DNA of 64,000 bases from Stenotrophomonas indicatrix (lineage in GTDB: Bacteria; Pseudomonadota; Gammaproteobacteria; Xanthomonadales; Xanthomonadaceae), in contig CP168152.1 of NCBI GenBank assembly GCA_041545745.1, positions 124,001-188,000 of the forward strand. The letters run 5' to 3'. Below, piece after piece: positions 35,835 to 44,523 of this stretch (positions are counted from its first letter, which is position 1; the number at the start of each line of letters is the position of its first letter). Made by a program: the position numbers and the translations under genes. The notes under the pieces were generated by a model. That model saw only the letters and a program-made list of their open reading frames with translations. It had not been told where the DNA came from and did no database searches.

Positions 35835-36581
35835 ATGCACCCGATCCGCACTTCCCTGATGCTCTCGGCCTGCCTGCTGCTGGCCGCCTGTGCCTCCACG
35901 CCGCAGGAAACCCGCAACCCGCTTGCCACCTGGGTGCCGTCGCCGAATCAGAACGCGCGCACGCCGGTGATCATCGTCATCCACCACACCGAGCAGAAAT
36001 CGGTGCAGCAGAGCCTGCATACGCTGCGCACCGCCAACAGCGGCGGGCGAGTCAGTGCGCACTATCTGATCGGCGCCGATGGCCACCGCTACCAGCTGGT
36101 AGCCGATGAGCGCCGCGCCTGGCATGCCGGTTCCGGGCGCTGGGGCACCATCACCGACCTCAACTCCGCGTCCATCGGCATCGAACTGGACAATGACGGT
36201 CGTACGCCTTTCAGCCCCGCGCAGATCGAATCGCTGATCGTGCTGCTGCGCGATTTCACTGAACGGCTGAACATCCCACCGCGGCAGGTGATCGGCCACG
36301 CTGACCTGGCGCCGACGCGCAAGGAAGATCCCAGCCGCTTCTTCCCGTGGCAGCAGTTGGCCGAAGCAGGTTTCGGCGTATGGCCGCGCGCGGCCGACGG
36401 TGCTGCGCCGGAAGGCTTCGACGCCTGGGCCGCGCTGGCGCGCTTCGGCTATCCACTCGACAACCGCGAAGCAGCGGTACGGGCGTTCCACCGCCGTTTC
36501 CGTGGCAGCGACACCCTGCCGAAAACACTCGACGCCGAAGACGCGCGCATTCTGCATTCGCTGTTGCTGCAGACGCCATGA
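35835..36581 (+). CDS. AmpD-like N-acetylmuramoyl-L-alanine amidase, lipoprotein
   Basis: 248 residues. The lipoprotein signal is MHPIRTSLMLSACLLLAACA (LAAC). The amidase_2 domain has zinc ligands in VIIVIHHTEQKS and VIGHADLAPTRKEDPSRFF, and Glu in SIGIELDND. A C-terminal peptidoglycan-binding-like region (about residues 190-245, FDAWAALARFGYPL) follows. It cleaves the MurNAc-L-Ala bond in the periplasm. S. maltophilia has cytoplasmic and envelope AmpD homologues; this would be the envelope one, so a role in beta-lactamase control should not be assumed. Confidence 0.9.
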   Translation: MHPIRTSLMLSACLLLAACASTPQETRNPLATWVPSPNQNARTPVIIVIHHTEQKSVQQSLHTLRTANSGGRVSAHYLIGADGHRYQLVADERRAWHAGSGRWGTITDLNSASIGIELDNDGRTPFSPAQIESLIVLLRDFTERLNIPPRQVIGHADLAPTRKEDPSRFFPWQQLAEAGFGVWPRAADGAAPEGFDAWAALARFGYPLDNREAAVRAFHRRFRGSDTLPKTLDAEDARILHSLLLQTP

Positions 36582-36585
36582 CCCA

Positions 36586-36608
36586 GTAGTGCCAGCCCAT
36601 GGCTGGCA
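36586..36608 (+). repeat. GTAG-type REP
   Basis: GTAGTGCCAGCCCATGGCTG followed by GCA, a SMAG subtype with a GCCAGCC/GGCTGGC stem, between the ends of the amidase gene and the response-regulator gene. Confidence 0.8.
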
Positions 36609-36611
36609 ACC

Positions 36612-37313
36612 TCACTCCATCCCCAGCGCAGCGCGTATTGCCGCCACATGAGCACGCCCAACGGGCAACTCGCTGCCGTCGCCCAATACCAGCCAGTATC
36701 GGCTGCCTGAGGCCGCATGCAGCGTGCGGATCTGGCGCAGGTTGACCAGATAGGAACGGTGGCAGCGGACGAAATCCGCAGGCAGTACCGTGGCCAGCGC
36801 GGTCAGGGATTTGTCATGCAGTTCACTGCGGCCGTCGCACAGGCGCACCTGGCTGTAGTCGCCGTCGGCGCGAATCCAGAGCACGTCCGCCAGTTCGACG
36901 GTCGCTGTGCCCTGCGCGCGCCAGATACCCAGATAACGCGCGCGACCGGCGCGGACACCACCGGTGTCCAGCAGCCGCTCCAGCGCCTGGGCAAGGCGCT
37001 CGCGTGAGAACGGCTTGGGCACGAAGTCCAGCACGCCGTGTTCGAACGCCTGCAATGCGCGCTCGCGGTGTGCCGACACCACCACGCACTGGTAGCGCCC
37101 GGCCACCGCGCGACGCAGCAGCTCGAAGCCATCGTCGCCGCCAAGGTTGAGGTCCAGCAGCAGGCCGTCGTAGACGCTGCGCTGCAAGCGGTCGCCGGCC
37201 GCTTCCAGATCGGCCACCGCATCGAAACGCGCGCGTGCACCGACCAACTCGCTGCACATGCGCAGCAGGCGCTGTCGCACCAGGGGTTCGTCCTCGACGA
37301 TCAGGATGCGCAT
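36612..37313 (-). CDS. LytTR-family response regulator
   Basis: 233 residues. The receiver domain has MRILIVEDEPLVRQR, phospho-acceptor Asp54 in YDGLLLDLNLGG, and the conserved Lys in DFVPKPFSRERL. The LytTR DNA-binding domain (about 135-230) includes VLWIRADGDYSQVRL and FVRCHRSYLVNLRQI. The start at 37313 overlaps the 3' end of the kinase gene by 13 nt. Regulators of this class (AlgR, LytR, VirR) bind direct repeats; targets here are unknown, though the divergent peptidase gene is a candidate. Confidence 0.92.
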   Translation of the reverse strand: MRILIVEDEPLVRQRLLRMCSELVGARARFDAVADLEAAGDRLQRSVYDGLLLDLNLGGDDGFELLRRAVAGRYQCVVVSAHRERALQAFEHGVLDFVPKPFSRERLAQALERLLDTGGVRAGRARYLGIWRAQGTATVELADVLWIRADGDYSQVRLCDGRSELHDKSLTALATVLPADFVRCHRSYLVNLRQIRTLHAASGSRYWLVLGDGSELPVGRAHVAAIRAALGME

Positions 37314-39010
37314 GTCAGCTCGATCCGGCCACACCAATGGTCACCGTCGATCCCCTGCACGAAGCTCCAGCCGGTGGGGCTCGCCGCCGCCAGGCTGGCC
37401 TCGATGTAACGTGTACCGGTGCCACGGCCGCGGTGTGGGGCCGAGCCTCGCGCACTGCGCAGTTCCAGTATCCAGCGCGCGTTGTCGCGCTGCACGTGCA
37501 GGCGGAAAGGGTGTCGTGCGCAGGCAACAGCGCCGGCATGGGTCAGTGCATTTTCCACCTGTGCGTGCAGGATGCCTGGCGGCAGCGAAATCGCCGCATC
37601 CTCGCCATCAACCTCCAGCACCATGCGCTGGTCCAGGGCAAGGCCGACGATATCCAGATGGCTGCGGCACAACGCCAGTTCGTCCTGCAGGGGAATGCTC
37701 TGGCGGCTGCTGCTGTCGCGCAGGCGATCGAACTGATCGGCCAGCGACTCCACCAGGCGGCTGGCGCGCATCGGCGACTGCTCGATCAGTTCCTGCAGGC
37801 AGGTCAGCGTGTTCATCAGCCAGTGCGGCTGGATACCCCGTTGCAACAACTGCAACGAAAGCCGTGCGCGCTCTTCGCGCAGCCAGGCGTTGTGGCGGTC
37901 CAGCGCCTGCAACTGGGCAGCGTGGCGCAGCAGAAGGAACACCATCAGCACCGCCAGCAGCAGGAAGTAAGGGCCATCAAGGAAGGCGCCGCGTGCGACC
38001 AGCAGCGCCAGCAGACCCGCAGACAGCAGCGCCAGGATCGGCCATCGGTCTTCCTGGTCGGCGGGCGCGCGCATCAGCACCCACGCCGAGGCGAGCAGGC
38101 TCAACAGCAGCACCGCCGCTGAGCGGGTGTCGAAGCCGGGCAGCACGATGGCCGCTGCCATGATCAGCGCCAGATAGATGAAACAACCAGCCCTGGGCAC
38201 GGGCACCTCAAAGCGACGCGCGAGATACGCCGGTAGCAGCATTGCAGCGGCCACATGCAGGGCCAGCAGCGCGACCAGGCGAATACCATGCCAAGGATAG
38301 GTGTAGCCCAGCAATGATCGCCACGCCTCGACCGCGGGCAGTGCCAGACCCACCACACCCAGTGCCAGCAGCAGGCGCGCGCCGGGTGTGCGTGTCTGCC
38401 CACGCAGCACCGCCAGGAAATACAGGCATGCGGCTGCCAGCGCACCGGTGGCGAAGGCCGCGATCAGCCATGGCAGGATGATCTGGCCGTACAGCACAGG
38501 GGCTGGCGCGATCAGCACCATCGCATCTGCGCCATGCAGGGCGAAACGCTGCTGCTGGCTGGATGCAAGCACCAGCAGTTCATTGGTGGCGTTGCCCGAC
38601 GGCGGCGGTAGCACGCGCACGACGTCTACGCGCCCCGGCTTCTCTTCTTCCGGCGTGCGACCAACAGCGCCATTGCTGATCCATGGCATCCCGTTCCAGT
38701 ACAGCTGGCTGGCAGCGCGCAACGACAGCCTCACTGTACGTCCATGATCGGCGCCGCTTTCCGGCGCTGGCACCTGCCAGCGCAGCCAGTACGGGCCATG
38801 CCACTCCGCCAGCTGCTGCTGGTCCAGCGGCCGCCAAGCCAGGTTCTGCGGTGGGTGCGTTGGCAGGCCGCCGGATGCCTCGACATCCGCAGGTGCCATC
38901 TGCGCTCCCTGCACAACCCTCATTTCCGGTGGCGGCGTCGACACGATCAGCCAGGCAGCCACGGCCGCAAGCAGTACAGCAAGGACAGCCAGGGTTCGTG
39001 GGATCTGCAT
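37301..39010 (-). CDS. LytS-type membrane sensor histidine kinase
   Basis: 569 residues from the ATG at 39010 (MQIPRTLAVLAVLLAAVAAW); an ATG at 39019 is also possible. An N-terminal anchor, a periplasmic domain (about 25-165) and seven closely spaced helices (about 170-360) make up the sensor. The kinase core belongs to the His_kinase/LytS family: LQRGIQPHWLMNTLTCLQEL with the phospho-His at about 393, and a modified ATP lid (ENALTHAGAVA, GTGTRYIEASL). Its partner is the LytTR regulator just downstream. Confidence 0.88.
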   Translation of the reverse strand: MQIPRTLAVLAVLLAAVAAWLIVSTPPPEMRVVQGAQMAPADVEASGGLPTHPPQNLAWRPLDQQQLAEWHGPYWLRWQVPAPESGADHGRTVRLSLRAASQLYWNGMPWISNGAVGRTPEEEKPGRVDVVRVLPPPSGNATNELLVLASSQQQRFALHGADAMVLIAPAPVLYGQIILPWLIAAFATGALAAACLYFLAVLRGQTRTPGARLLLALGVVGLALPAVEAWRSLLGYTYPWHGIRLVALLALHVAAAMLLPAYLARRFEVPVPRAGCFIYLALIMAAAIVLPGFDTRSAAVLLLSLLASAWVLMRAPADQEDRWPILALLSAGLLALLVARGAFLDGPYFLLLAVLMVFLLLRHAAQLQALDRHNAWLREERARLSLQLLQRGIQPHWLMNTLTCLQELIEQSPMRASRLVESLADQFDRLRDSSSRQSIPLQDELALCRSHLDIVGLALDQRMVLEVDGEDAAISLPPGILHAQVENALTHAGAVACARHPFRLHVQRDNARWILELRSARGSAPHRGRGTGTRYIEASLAAASPTGWSFVQGIDGDHWCGRIELTCAS

Positions 39011-39137
39011 GGCGGCCATCGTATCGGTTGCGTGGAGACATTGGACCGGCGTCTGGAGACGTTCGGCAGATGGACGCGTCCGCAGCGCTCCGCGGGAGCA
39101 GATGCTGGCGGCGCACATCCTTCCATCGGAGCCCAAC

Positions 39138-40646
39138 ATGACCCGCAGCGCCTCTACGTCTTCCGGTAGTTTCCAGGTTCGTCGCCCCGTCGTGGCCGTC
39201 GCCCTCGCCGCGCTCTGCCTGGCCCTCGCCGCCGCCATTCCCGCGCAGGCCGGTCCGGCGGCGCTGGCCTTCGAGCCCTACACACTGCAGACCAAGGGCC
39301 ATGGCGATATTCCCGCCGAGATCGCCACGCTGGAGGTGCCGCGACGGCACAGTGAGCCGGACGGTCCGCGCCTGCACCTGAAGGTGGTGCGCCTGCGTGC
39401 AACGGCCGGCAATGGTCGCGCCGCACCGGTGGTCTACCTGGCCGGTGGTCCGGGTGGTTCTGGTATCGATACCGCGCGCGGTCCGCGCTGGCCGGTGTTC
39501 GACCAGGTGCGCCGCGAAACCGATGTGCTACTGCTCGACCAGCGCGGTGCTGGCCTGTCCGAGCCGCCGCCGGAATGTCCGCATGAAACACGTTTCGACG
39601 ACGCCCAACCGCTGCAGCGCGATGCGGCCCTGGCCGCAGTGCAGGCCACGGCGGCGAAGTGCGTAGCGTTCTGGCGGCAGGCCGGTGTCGACCTTGGCGC
39701 CTACACCACGGCCGAGAGTGCCGGCGACCTTGACGACCTGCGGCGCGCGCTGGACGTGCCTAAGATCAGCCTGTGGGGCATGAGCTATGGCACCCATCTG
39801 GCCCTGGCCACGGTGCGCCTGCACGGTGCCGGTCTTGAGCGCGTGGTGCTGATGGGGTCCGAAGGTCCCGACGATACGCTGAAGCTGCCGCTGAGCAGCG
39901 ACGCGCTGCTGCAGGAGTTGGCGGTGCTTGCGCGCAAGGATGGCTTCGACGATCTCGCCGGATCGACCACCCGCGTGCTGCAGGCGCTGCGCGAGCAGCC
40001 GCGGCAGGGCCGCAGCCACATGCATGAGGGCCGCCAGGTCAGCATCGGCCTGTACGACGCGCAGATCGTCATCGCCAACATGCTGGGGCAACGCATCCCC
40101 CAGCAATGGCTGCCTTGGGTGCTGCGCGAGGCCGAGACGGGCAACTACGACCCGCTGGCAGATATGGTGCTGATCGGGCGCGCCCAGTTCGCGCAGCTCC
40201 CGGCCATGGGTCTGGCGATGGACGTCGCCTCCGGGCAGAGCCCGCAGCGCCGGGCGCTGGCCGAAGCACAGGCACGCCAGAGCCTGTTCGGCGACGGGCT
40301 GAACTTCCCGTTCCCGGCCATCGGCGATGGCCTCGGTCTGGCCGATCTGGGTGAGGGATTCCGCGGCCCGCTGCACAGTGAAGTGCCGGTGTTGTTCATC
40401 AGCGGCACGCTGGATGGGCGTACGCCCCCGGCCAATGCCGAGGCACTGCGGCCGGGCTTCAGCAATGGCCACTCGCTGCTGGTGCGCAACGCAAGCCATC
40501 ACAACGAGTTGTGGACAGGCAACCCGGCCATCGCCCGCAGCATCGTCGACTTCCTCGCCGGTCGCGTTGTGCGCGATACCGTGCTGGACGTGCCGCCGCC
40601 GGTGTTCGCCACCCGCAGCAGTGAGTTGCTGGGCGGCAAGCGATAG
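39138..40646 (+). CDS. exported alpha/beta hydrolase of the TAP (S33 peptidase) type
   Basis: 502 residues. The start at 39138 gives a signal peptide ending ALAAAIPAQA. Motifs are VVYLAGGPGGSGID (oxyanion GGxGGSG), VLLLDQRGAGLSEP, nucleophile elbow SLWGMSYGTHLAL, ISGTLDGRTPPANAEAL (Asp) and NASHHNELW (His). These match tripeptidyl aminopeptidase/proline iminopeptidase-like enzymes. Probably a periplasmic peptidase or esterase. It is divergent from the kinase gene, with 127 bp shared upstream. Confidence 0.87.
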   Translation: MTRSASTSSGSFQVRRPVVAVALAALCLALAAAIPAQAGPAALAFEPYTLQTKGHGDIPAEIATLEVPRRHSEPDGPRLHLKVVRLRATAGNGRAAPVVYLAGGPGGSGIDTARGPRWPVFDQVRRETDVLLLDQRGAGLSEPPPECPHETRFDDAQPLQRDAALAAVQATAAKCVAFWRQAGVDLGAYTTAESAGDLDDLRRALDVPKISLWGMSYGTHLALATVRLHGAGLERVVLMGSEGPDDTLKLPLSSDALLQELAVLARKDGFDDLAGSTTRVLQALREQPRQGRSHMHEGRQVSIGLYDAQIVIANMLGQRIPQQWLPWVLREAETGNYDPLADMVLIGRAQFAQLPAMGLAMDVASGQSPQRRALAEAQARQSLFGDGLNFPFPAIGDGLGLADLGEGFRGPLHSEVPVLFISGTLDGRTPPANAEALRPGFSNGHSLLVRNASHHNELWTGNPAIARSIVDFLAGRVVRDTVLDVPPPVFATRSSELLGGKR

Positions 40647-40695
40647 GGCCCATCGTGTGGCGCAGGATGCGATCCCGGTCCTGCGCCACGCCCGA

Positions 40696-40714
40696 TTGCA
40701 CTACATTGGGGCAA
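40696..40714 (+). promoter_or_regulatory. NtrC-like palindrome fused to the mltA start codon
   Basis: TTGCACTACATTGGGGCAA, whose last A is the first base of the ATG. It is identical to the ntrB element at 44505 except for one base (T to G), which damages the right half-site (GTGCAA becomes GGGCAA). Confidence 0.5.
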
Positions 40715-41871
40715 TGACTGACCTCATCGCCCCCTTCAACCGCACGTGCTGGAGCCTTCTTGCGCTTGCCGTGCTTGCTGGCTGTTCCACCACCGGCACC
40801 CGTCCCGAAGCGCCTGCCGCAATGAAGCCTGCCGCGACCTACGCCAAGGTCGACTGGAAGACGTTGCCGGCCGTATCCGATGCCGACCTGCAGGCAGGCT
40901 TCGCCGCCTGGCGCAGCAGCTGCACCCGGCTGAAGAACGATGCGACCTGGGCCAAGCCCTGCGCGACCGCCAGCACCGTGTCCGACAAGGACGCCAGCGC
41001 GATCCGCGCATTCCTGCAGCGCGATCTCGACGTCTATTCCCTGCGCGCCGGTGGCCATCGCGCCGACGGCCTGATCACCGGCTATTACGAGCCCATCTAC
41101 CCGGGCAGCCTCACCCGCACCGACAAGGCCACCGTGCCGGTGTACGGCACACCCGATGATCTGGTGGTGGTGCAGCTGGACAGTGTCTATCCCGAACTGA
41201 AGGGCAAGCGCCTGCGCGGTCGCGTGGAGGGCAAGGTGCTCAAGCCCTACGACGATGCCGGCAGCATCGCCAGCAAGGGGGCCAAGGCGCCGGTGCTGGC
41301 CTGGCTGACCGATCCGATGGACCTGCAGCTGCTGCAGATCCAGGGTTCGGGGCGGGTGCGCCTGGCCGATGGCAAGCAGGTGCGGCTGGCCTATGCCGAA
41401 CAGAACGGCCATCCCTATCGCGCGATCGGCCGCTGGCTGGTGGAGCAGGGCGAGCTGAAGAAGGAAGACGTCACCATGGACGCGATCCGCGCGTGGGCGA
41501 AGGCACATCCGACGCGCGTACCGGAACTGCTGCGCAGCAATCCCAGCTACGTGTTCTTCGTGCGCAGCGCGGACAGCCCGGAAGGTCCGCGTGGTTCGTT
41601 GAACGTGCCGCTGACCGCCGGCTACAGCGTGGCGGTGGATCGCACCGTGGTGCCGCTGGGCAGCCTGCTGTGGCTGTCCACCACGCGCCCGGACGGCACG
41701 CCGGTGGTACGCCCGGTGGCCGCGCAGGACACCGGTGGCGCCATTGCCGGCGAGGTACGTGCCGATCTGTACTGGGGCAGCGGCGATGCCGCCGGCAAGC
41801 TGGCCGGCGACATGAAGCAGCAGGGCAACCTGTGGCTGCTGTGGCCGAAGGGTGTGGCGCTGCCGCAGTAG
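40714..41871 (+). CDS. mltA: membrane-bound lytic murein transglycosylase A
   Basis: 385 residues. The lipoprotein signal is MTDLIAPFNRTCWSLLALAV then LAGCS. The MltA barrel domain spans about 110-270 (GLITGYYEPIYPGS, LLQIQGSGRVRLADG). The C-terminal 3D domain carries the conserved aspartates (AAQDTGGAIAGEVRADLYW). It cuts glycan strands to 1,6-anhydromuropeptides, which are recycled and in this genus feed beta-lactamase induction. The start is fixed by the lipoprotein signal. Confidence 0.93.
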   Translation: MTDLIAPFNRTCWSLLALAVLAGCSTTGTRPEAPAAMKPAATYAKVDWKTLPAVSDADLQAGFAAWRSSCTRLKNDATWAKPCATASTVSDKDASAIRAFLQRDLDVYSLRAGGHRADGLITGYYEPIYPGSLTRTDKATVPVYGTPDDLVVVQLDSVYPELKGKRLRGRVEGKVLKPYDDAGSIASKGAKAPVLAWLTDPMDLQLLQIQGSGRVRLADGKQVRLAYAEQNGHPYRAIGRWLVEQGELKKEDVTMDAIRAWAKAHPTRVPELLRSNPSYVFFVRSADSPEGPRGSLNVPLTAGYSVAVDRTVVPLGSLLWLSTTRPDGTPVVRPVAAQDTGGAIAGEVRADLYWGSGDAAGKLAGDMKQQGNLWLLWPKGVALPQ

Positions 41872-41878
41872 GTCAGCA

Positions 41879-41917
41879 GGGGTCAGATCCCCTTCCGCAG
41901 GAAAGGGATCTGACCCC
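41879..41917. repeat. GGGGTCAG palindrome, copy 3
   Basis: 18-nt arms around GCA, opening GGGGTCAGATCCCC and closing GGGATCTGACCCC, one mismatch. It begins 7 nt after the mltA stop and may act as its 3' hairpin. Confidence 0.83.
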
Positions 41918-41980
41918 CATATGCCTGATAATGGCGTCATTCCGAACTTTCCGGTCGCGCATGCGGCCAGGACCCATGCA

Positions 41981-42283
41981 ATGAAATACGCAAAGAACAA
42001 CGCAAAATCCACCACGAAGAAGTACTACAAGCACTGGGCCGAATCGGGCCTGGGCAAGGGCAACGTGCTGATGGAAGCCCGTGGCGAGAAGATCGTGCGC
42101 CAGGTCGAAATCTACGGCACCAAGATGGTCTGGGCCGATGAGCATGCCCACAGCGATGATCGTTTCCTGCTGGCTGACCAGCCGGTGTCGTTCATGGACT
42201 TCGACGAAGACGACGAGATCAGCGCACGCGAGTTTGAAATTGCCTGGAAGAAGGCTCGGGAAGCCACCGGCTACCCCGTTTAA
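41981..42283 (+). CDS. small basic-N-terminus protein, unknown function
   Basis: 100 residues from the ATG at 41981 (MKYAKNNAKSTTKKYYKHW); an in-frame ATG at 41921 lies against the preceding palindrome and is less likely. The N-terminus is Lys/Asn/Tyr-rich, the C-terminus acidic (FMDFDEDDEISAREFEIAW). No membrane segment. Codon use and frame quality look like a real gene. I do not recognise the family. The receptor gene downstream has its own operator, so this is probably a single-gene unit. Confidence 0.6.
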   Translation: MKYAKNNAKSTTKKYYKHWAESGLGKGNVLMEARGEKIVRQVEIYGTKMVWADEHAHSDDRFLLADQPVSFMDFDEDDEISAREFEIAWKKAREATGYPV

Positions 42284-42322
42284 GGTCGAGGGGCCCGCAA
42301 TCATCGGATGGTTGGTGGAATC

Positions 42323-42345
42323 GAAATGTTATAAAGTTTCATTTC
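42323..42345 (+). promoter_or_regulatory. predicted Zur box upstream of the TonB receptor gene
   Basis: A 23-bp near-palindrome with left half GAAATGTTATA and outer right half CATTTC. The left half is identical to the gammaproteobacterial Zur consensus and 18 of 22 specified positions agree overall. It lies 22 nt before the start codon, where binding would block transcription or its start. Confidence 0.75.
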
Positions 42346-42366
42346 CAGCCTCCCGCCCCCTTCCCC

Positions 42367-44412
42367 ATGAAGACTCCCACGCTGGTGGCCGCGCTTGCGG
42401 CCGCCCCGTTCGCCCCTGAAGCATTCGCCCAGTCCGCCGACGCCGCGCTCACCCTGGGCAAGGTCGATGTGCACCAGCACAGCGAGGGACAACTGAGCGC
42501 GCACCAGGTGCTGACCTCGGTGGACGTGCTGGGCGCGGACCAGATCGAAAACCGCAACGTGTCGCACAGCTGGGAACTGCTCGGGCAGATGCCCGGTATC
42601 CAGCTGACGGAAACCCGGCAGGGCGCCGAGTCGGGCAAGGTCAGCTTCCGCGCCTTCAACGGCGAGGGCTACCTCAATGCCATCAAGACGTTGATCGATG
42701 GCATCCCCAGCAACGTCAACAGCGGCAACCAGCGCTTCATCGACATGCTGTTTCCGCTGGAAATCAGCTACATCGAAGTCGTGCGTGGAACCAACGACCC
42801 GCGCTACGGCCTGCACAACATCGGCGGCAACGTGAACTTCGGTACGCGCCAGGGCGGTACCTACGCCGATGCACGACTGGCCTACGGCAGCTACAACACC
42901 CGCGATGTGCAGCTGGCGGTGGGCCGCGAAGCCAACGGCTTCGCGCAGAACTACTTCGTCGGCACCCAGGCCAGCGACGGCTACCGCGACCACGACAGCT
43001 CGAAGAAGTACTCGCTGGGCGGCAAGTGGTTCTTCGGCTCGCTGGAGGAGGGGCTGCGCATCGGCCTGACCGCGCGCGCCTACCATCACGACGCCGACGA
43101 ACCCGGTTTCATGACCGCGGAAGAGCTGCATGCGGGGCGCCGCCACAGCGACCTGCGCAACGCCAATGACGGCGATGACCGCGACATGCGCCAGTTCGCC
43201 GCGCACCTGGACATGAAGCTCAGCGACGCGGTGACTTTCGGAACGCGGCTGTACTACAACCGCTATGAAGACGACCGGCGGGTGACCTTCAGCGACCTGC
43301 CCACCGGCAATCTGCCGCGCCAGCGCCGTGTGTGGGACGAGCGCCAGGCGGGCCTGCTCGGCACGCTCACCTGGCAGGCCAGTGCCATGCTCACCGTGGA
43401 AGGCGGGGTGAACTACGAGCAGCAGGACAACGGCTACATCCGCGAGCGCTACGCCTTCGCCGAACCCACCGATTTCAGCCGTCCTCCGGCACGCGTGCAG
43501 AACAACGACCGCCACAGCTTCGACAACCGGGGCGCCTACGTGCAGGCGATCTACCAGCCAGCCGACGCATGGAAGATCGTGCCGGCCTACCGTGTGGACC
43601 GTTTCAGCGGCCACACCCGGCTGATGAACGGCATCACCGGCCGCCTGCAGGATTACGGCAGCATCGGCCAGCCCAAGCTGAGCGTCATCCACAGCCTGGG
43701 TGAGCACACCCACGTCTATGCCAACTGGGGCCGCACGTTCCAGGTGCTGACCGGTTCCACCGCGCCGGCCTACCTCACCCCGGGGCAGGCACCGATGCAG
43801 CCTTCCACCAACACCGGCATGGAGCTGGGCCTGAAATTCCAGCCCTTCGCCGGCAGCCAGGCCCGTCTGGCGGTATGGCAGCAGGACGCGGAAAACGAAG
43901 TGTCGAACATGCCGGCCACCGGCACCACGGTCACGCTGGGCAAGACCCGCCGCCGCGGTGTGGATGCGCAGATCAGCGCGCAGCTGGGCGAGGCGTGGAC
44001 GCTGTGGGCTTCCCATGCCTACCAGGAAGCGAAGATCACCCGCGACGACCGCGCCCCAGGCGTGTCCCTGCAGGGGCGCGAAGTGGCCGCCACTCCGCGC
44101 CACATCAGCAACCTCGGCCTGGACTACCAGGCCAGCGACGCCCTGCAGCTGGGCCTGCAGGCGCGCGCGCAGGGCGACTACTACCTGGAAGAGCGCAACG
44201 TCACCGGCAAGTTTGGCGGCTTCGCCGTGCTCGACCTCAGCGCCAAGTACCAGATCACCCCGGCCTGGAGCGTGGACCTGCAGCTGAAGAACGTCACCGG
44301 CCGTGAGTACGCCTACGCCTGGTACGACAGCTTCTTCTGGGACAGCGCCCGGCCGATGTTCTCGCCCGCCCCGGGCCGCGCGGTCTTCGTCGGCCTCAAC
44401 ATGAAGCTGTAA
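42367..44412 (+). CDS. TonB-dependent receptor, probable zinc-regulated
   Basis: 681 residues. The signal peptide is MKTPTLVAALAAAPFAPEAFA. The plug domain (about 45-155) contains LGQMPGIQLTETRQG and YIEVVRGTNDPRYGLHNIGG; the rest is the 22-strand barrel, ending PAPGRAVFVGLNMKL with a C-terminal hydrophobic strand. Outer-membrane receptors of this size import metal chelates or other scarce nutrients. The predicted Zur box in front suggests zinc uptake, as for ZnuD; a few His/Asp clusters in loops (YHHDADE, ELHAGRRHSD) agree, but the substrate is inferred. Confidence 0.9.
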   Translation: MKTPTLVAALAAAPFAPEAFAQSADAALTLGKVDVHQHSEGQLSAHQVLTSVDVLGADQIENRNVSHSWELLGQMPGIQLTETRQGAESGKVSFRAFNGEGYLNAIKTLIDGIPSNVNSGNQRFIDMLFPLEISYIEVVRGTNDPRYGLHNIGGNVNFGTRQGGTYADARLAYGSYNTRDVQLAVGREANGFAQNYFVGTQASDGYRDHDSSKKYSLGGKWFFGSLEEGLRIGLTARAYHHDADEPGFMTAEELHAGRRHSDLRNANDGDDRDMRQFAAHLDMKLSDAVTFGTRLYYNRYEDDRRVTFSDLPTGNLPRQRRVWDERQAGLLGTLTWQASAMLTVEGGVNYEQQDNGYIRERYAFAEPTDFSRPPARVQNNDRHSFDNRGAYVQAIYQPADAWKIVPAYRVDRFSGHTRLMNGITGRLQDYGSIGQPKLSVIHSLGEHTHVYANWGRTFQVLTGSTAPAYLTPGQAPMQPSTNTGMELGLKFQPFAGSQARLAVWQQDAENEVSNMPATGTTVTLGKTRRRGVDAQISAQLGEAWTLWASHAYQEAKITRDDRAPGVSLQGREVAATPRHISNLGLDYQASDALQLGLQARAQGDYYLEERNVTGKFGGFAVLDLSAKYQITPAWSVDLQLKNVTGREYAYAWYDSFFWDSARPMFSPAPGRAVFVGLNMKL

Positions 44413-44423
44413 CCGCAACGCTG

Positions 44424-44446
44424 GTAGTGGTCGAGCTTGCTCGACC
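44424..44446 (+). repeat. GTAG-type REP
   Basis: GTAGTGGTCGAGCTTGCTCG followed by ACC, stem GGTCGAGC/GCTCGACC, just after the receptor gene stop. Confidence 0.78.
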
Positions 44447-44453
44447 TGCGCAA

Positions 44454-44493
44454 GGGGTCAGATCCCGTTACGCCAGCAAAGTGCGCTGACCCC
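44454..44493. repeat. GGGGTCAG palindrome, copy 4 (degenerate)
   Basis: The outer arms GGGGTCAG and CTGACCCC are kept, but the inner part (ATCCCGTTACGCCAGCAAAG) has lost most pairing. Confidence 0.7.
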
Positions 44494-44504
44494 ATGCCCC
44501 TGTT

Positions 44505-44523
44505 TTGCACTACATTGGTGCAA
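44505..44523 (+). promoter_or_regulatory. NtrC-like palindrome fused to the ntrB start codon
   Basis: TTGCACTACATTGGTGCAA, with TGCAC/GTGCA arms spaced as in NtrC sites (TGCACTA-N3-TTGGTGCA against the enteric TGCACCAAAATGGTGCA). The last A is the first base of the ATG of ntrB. It suggests NtrC represses its own operon by binding over the translation start region. Confidence 0.7.
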
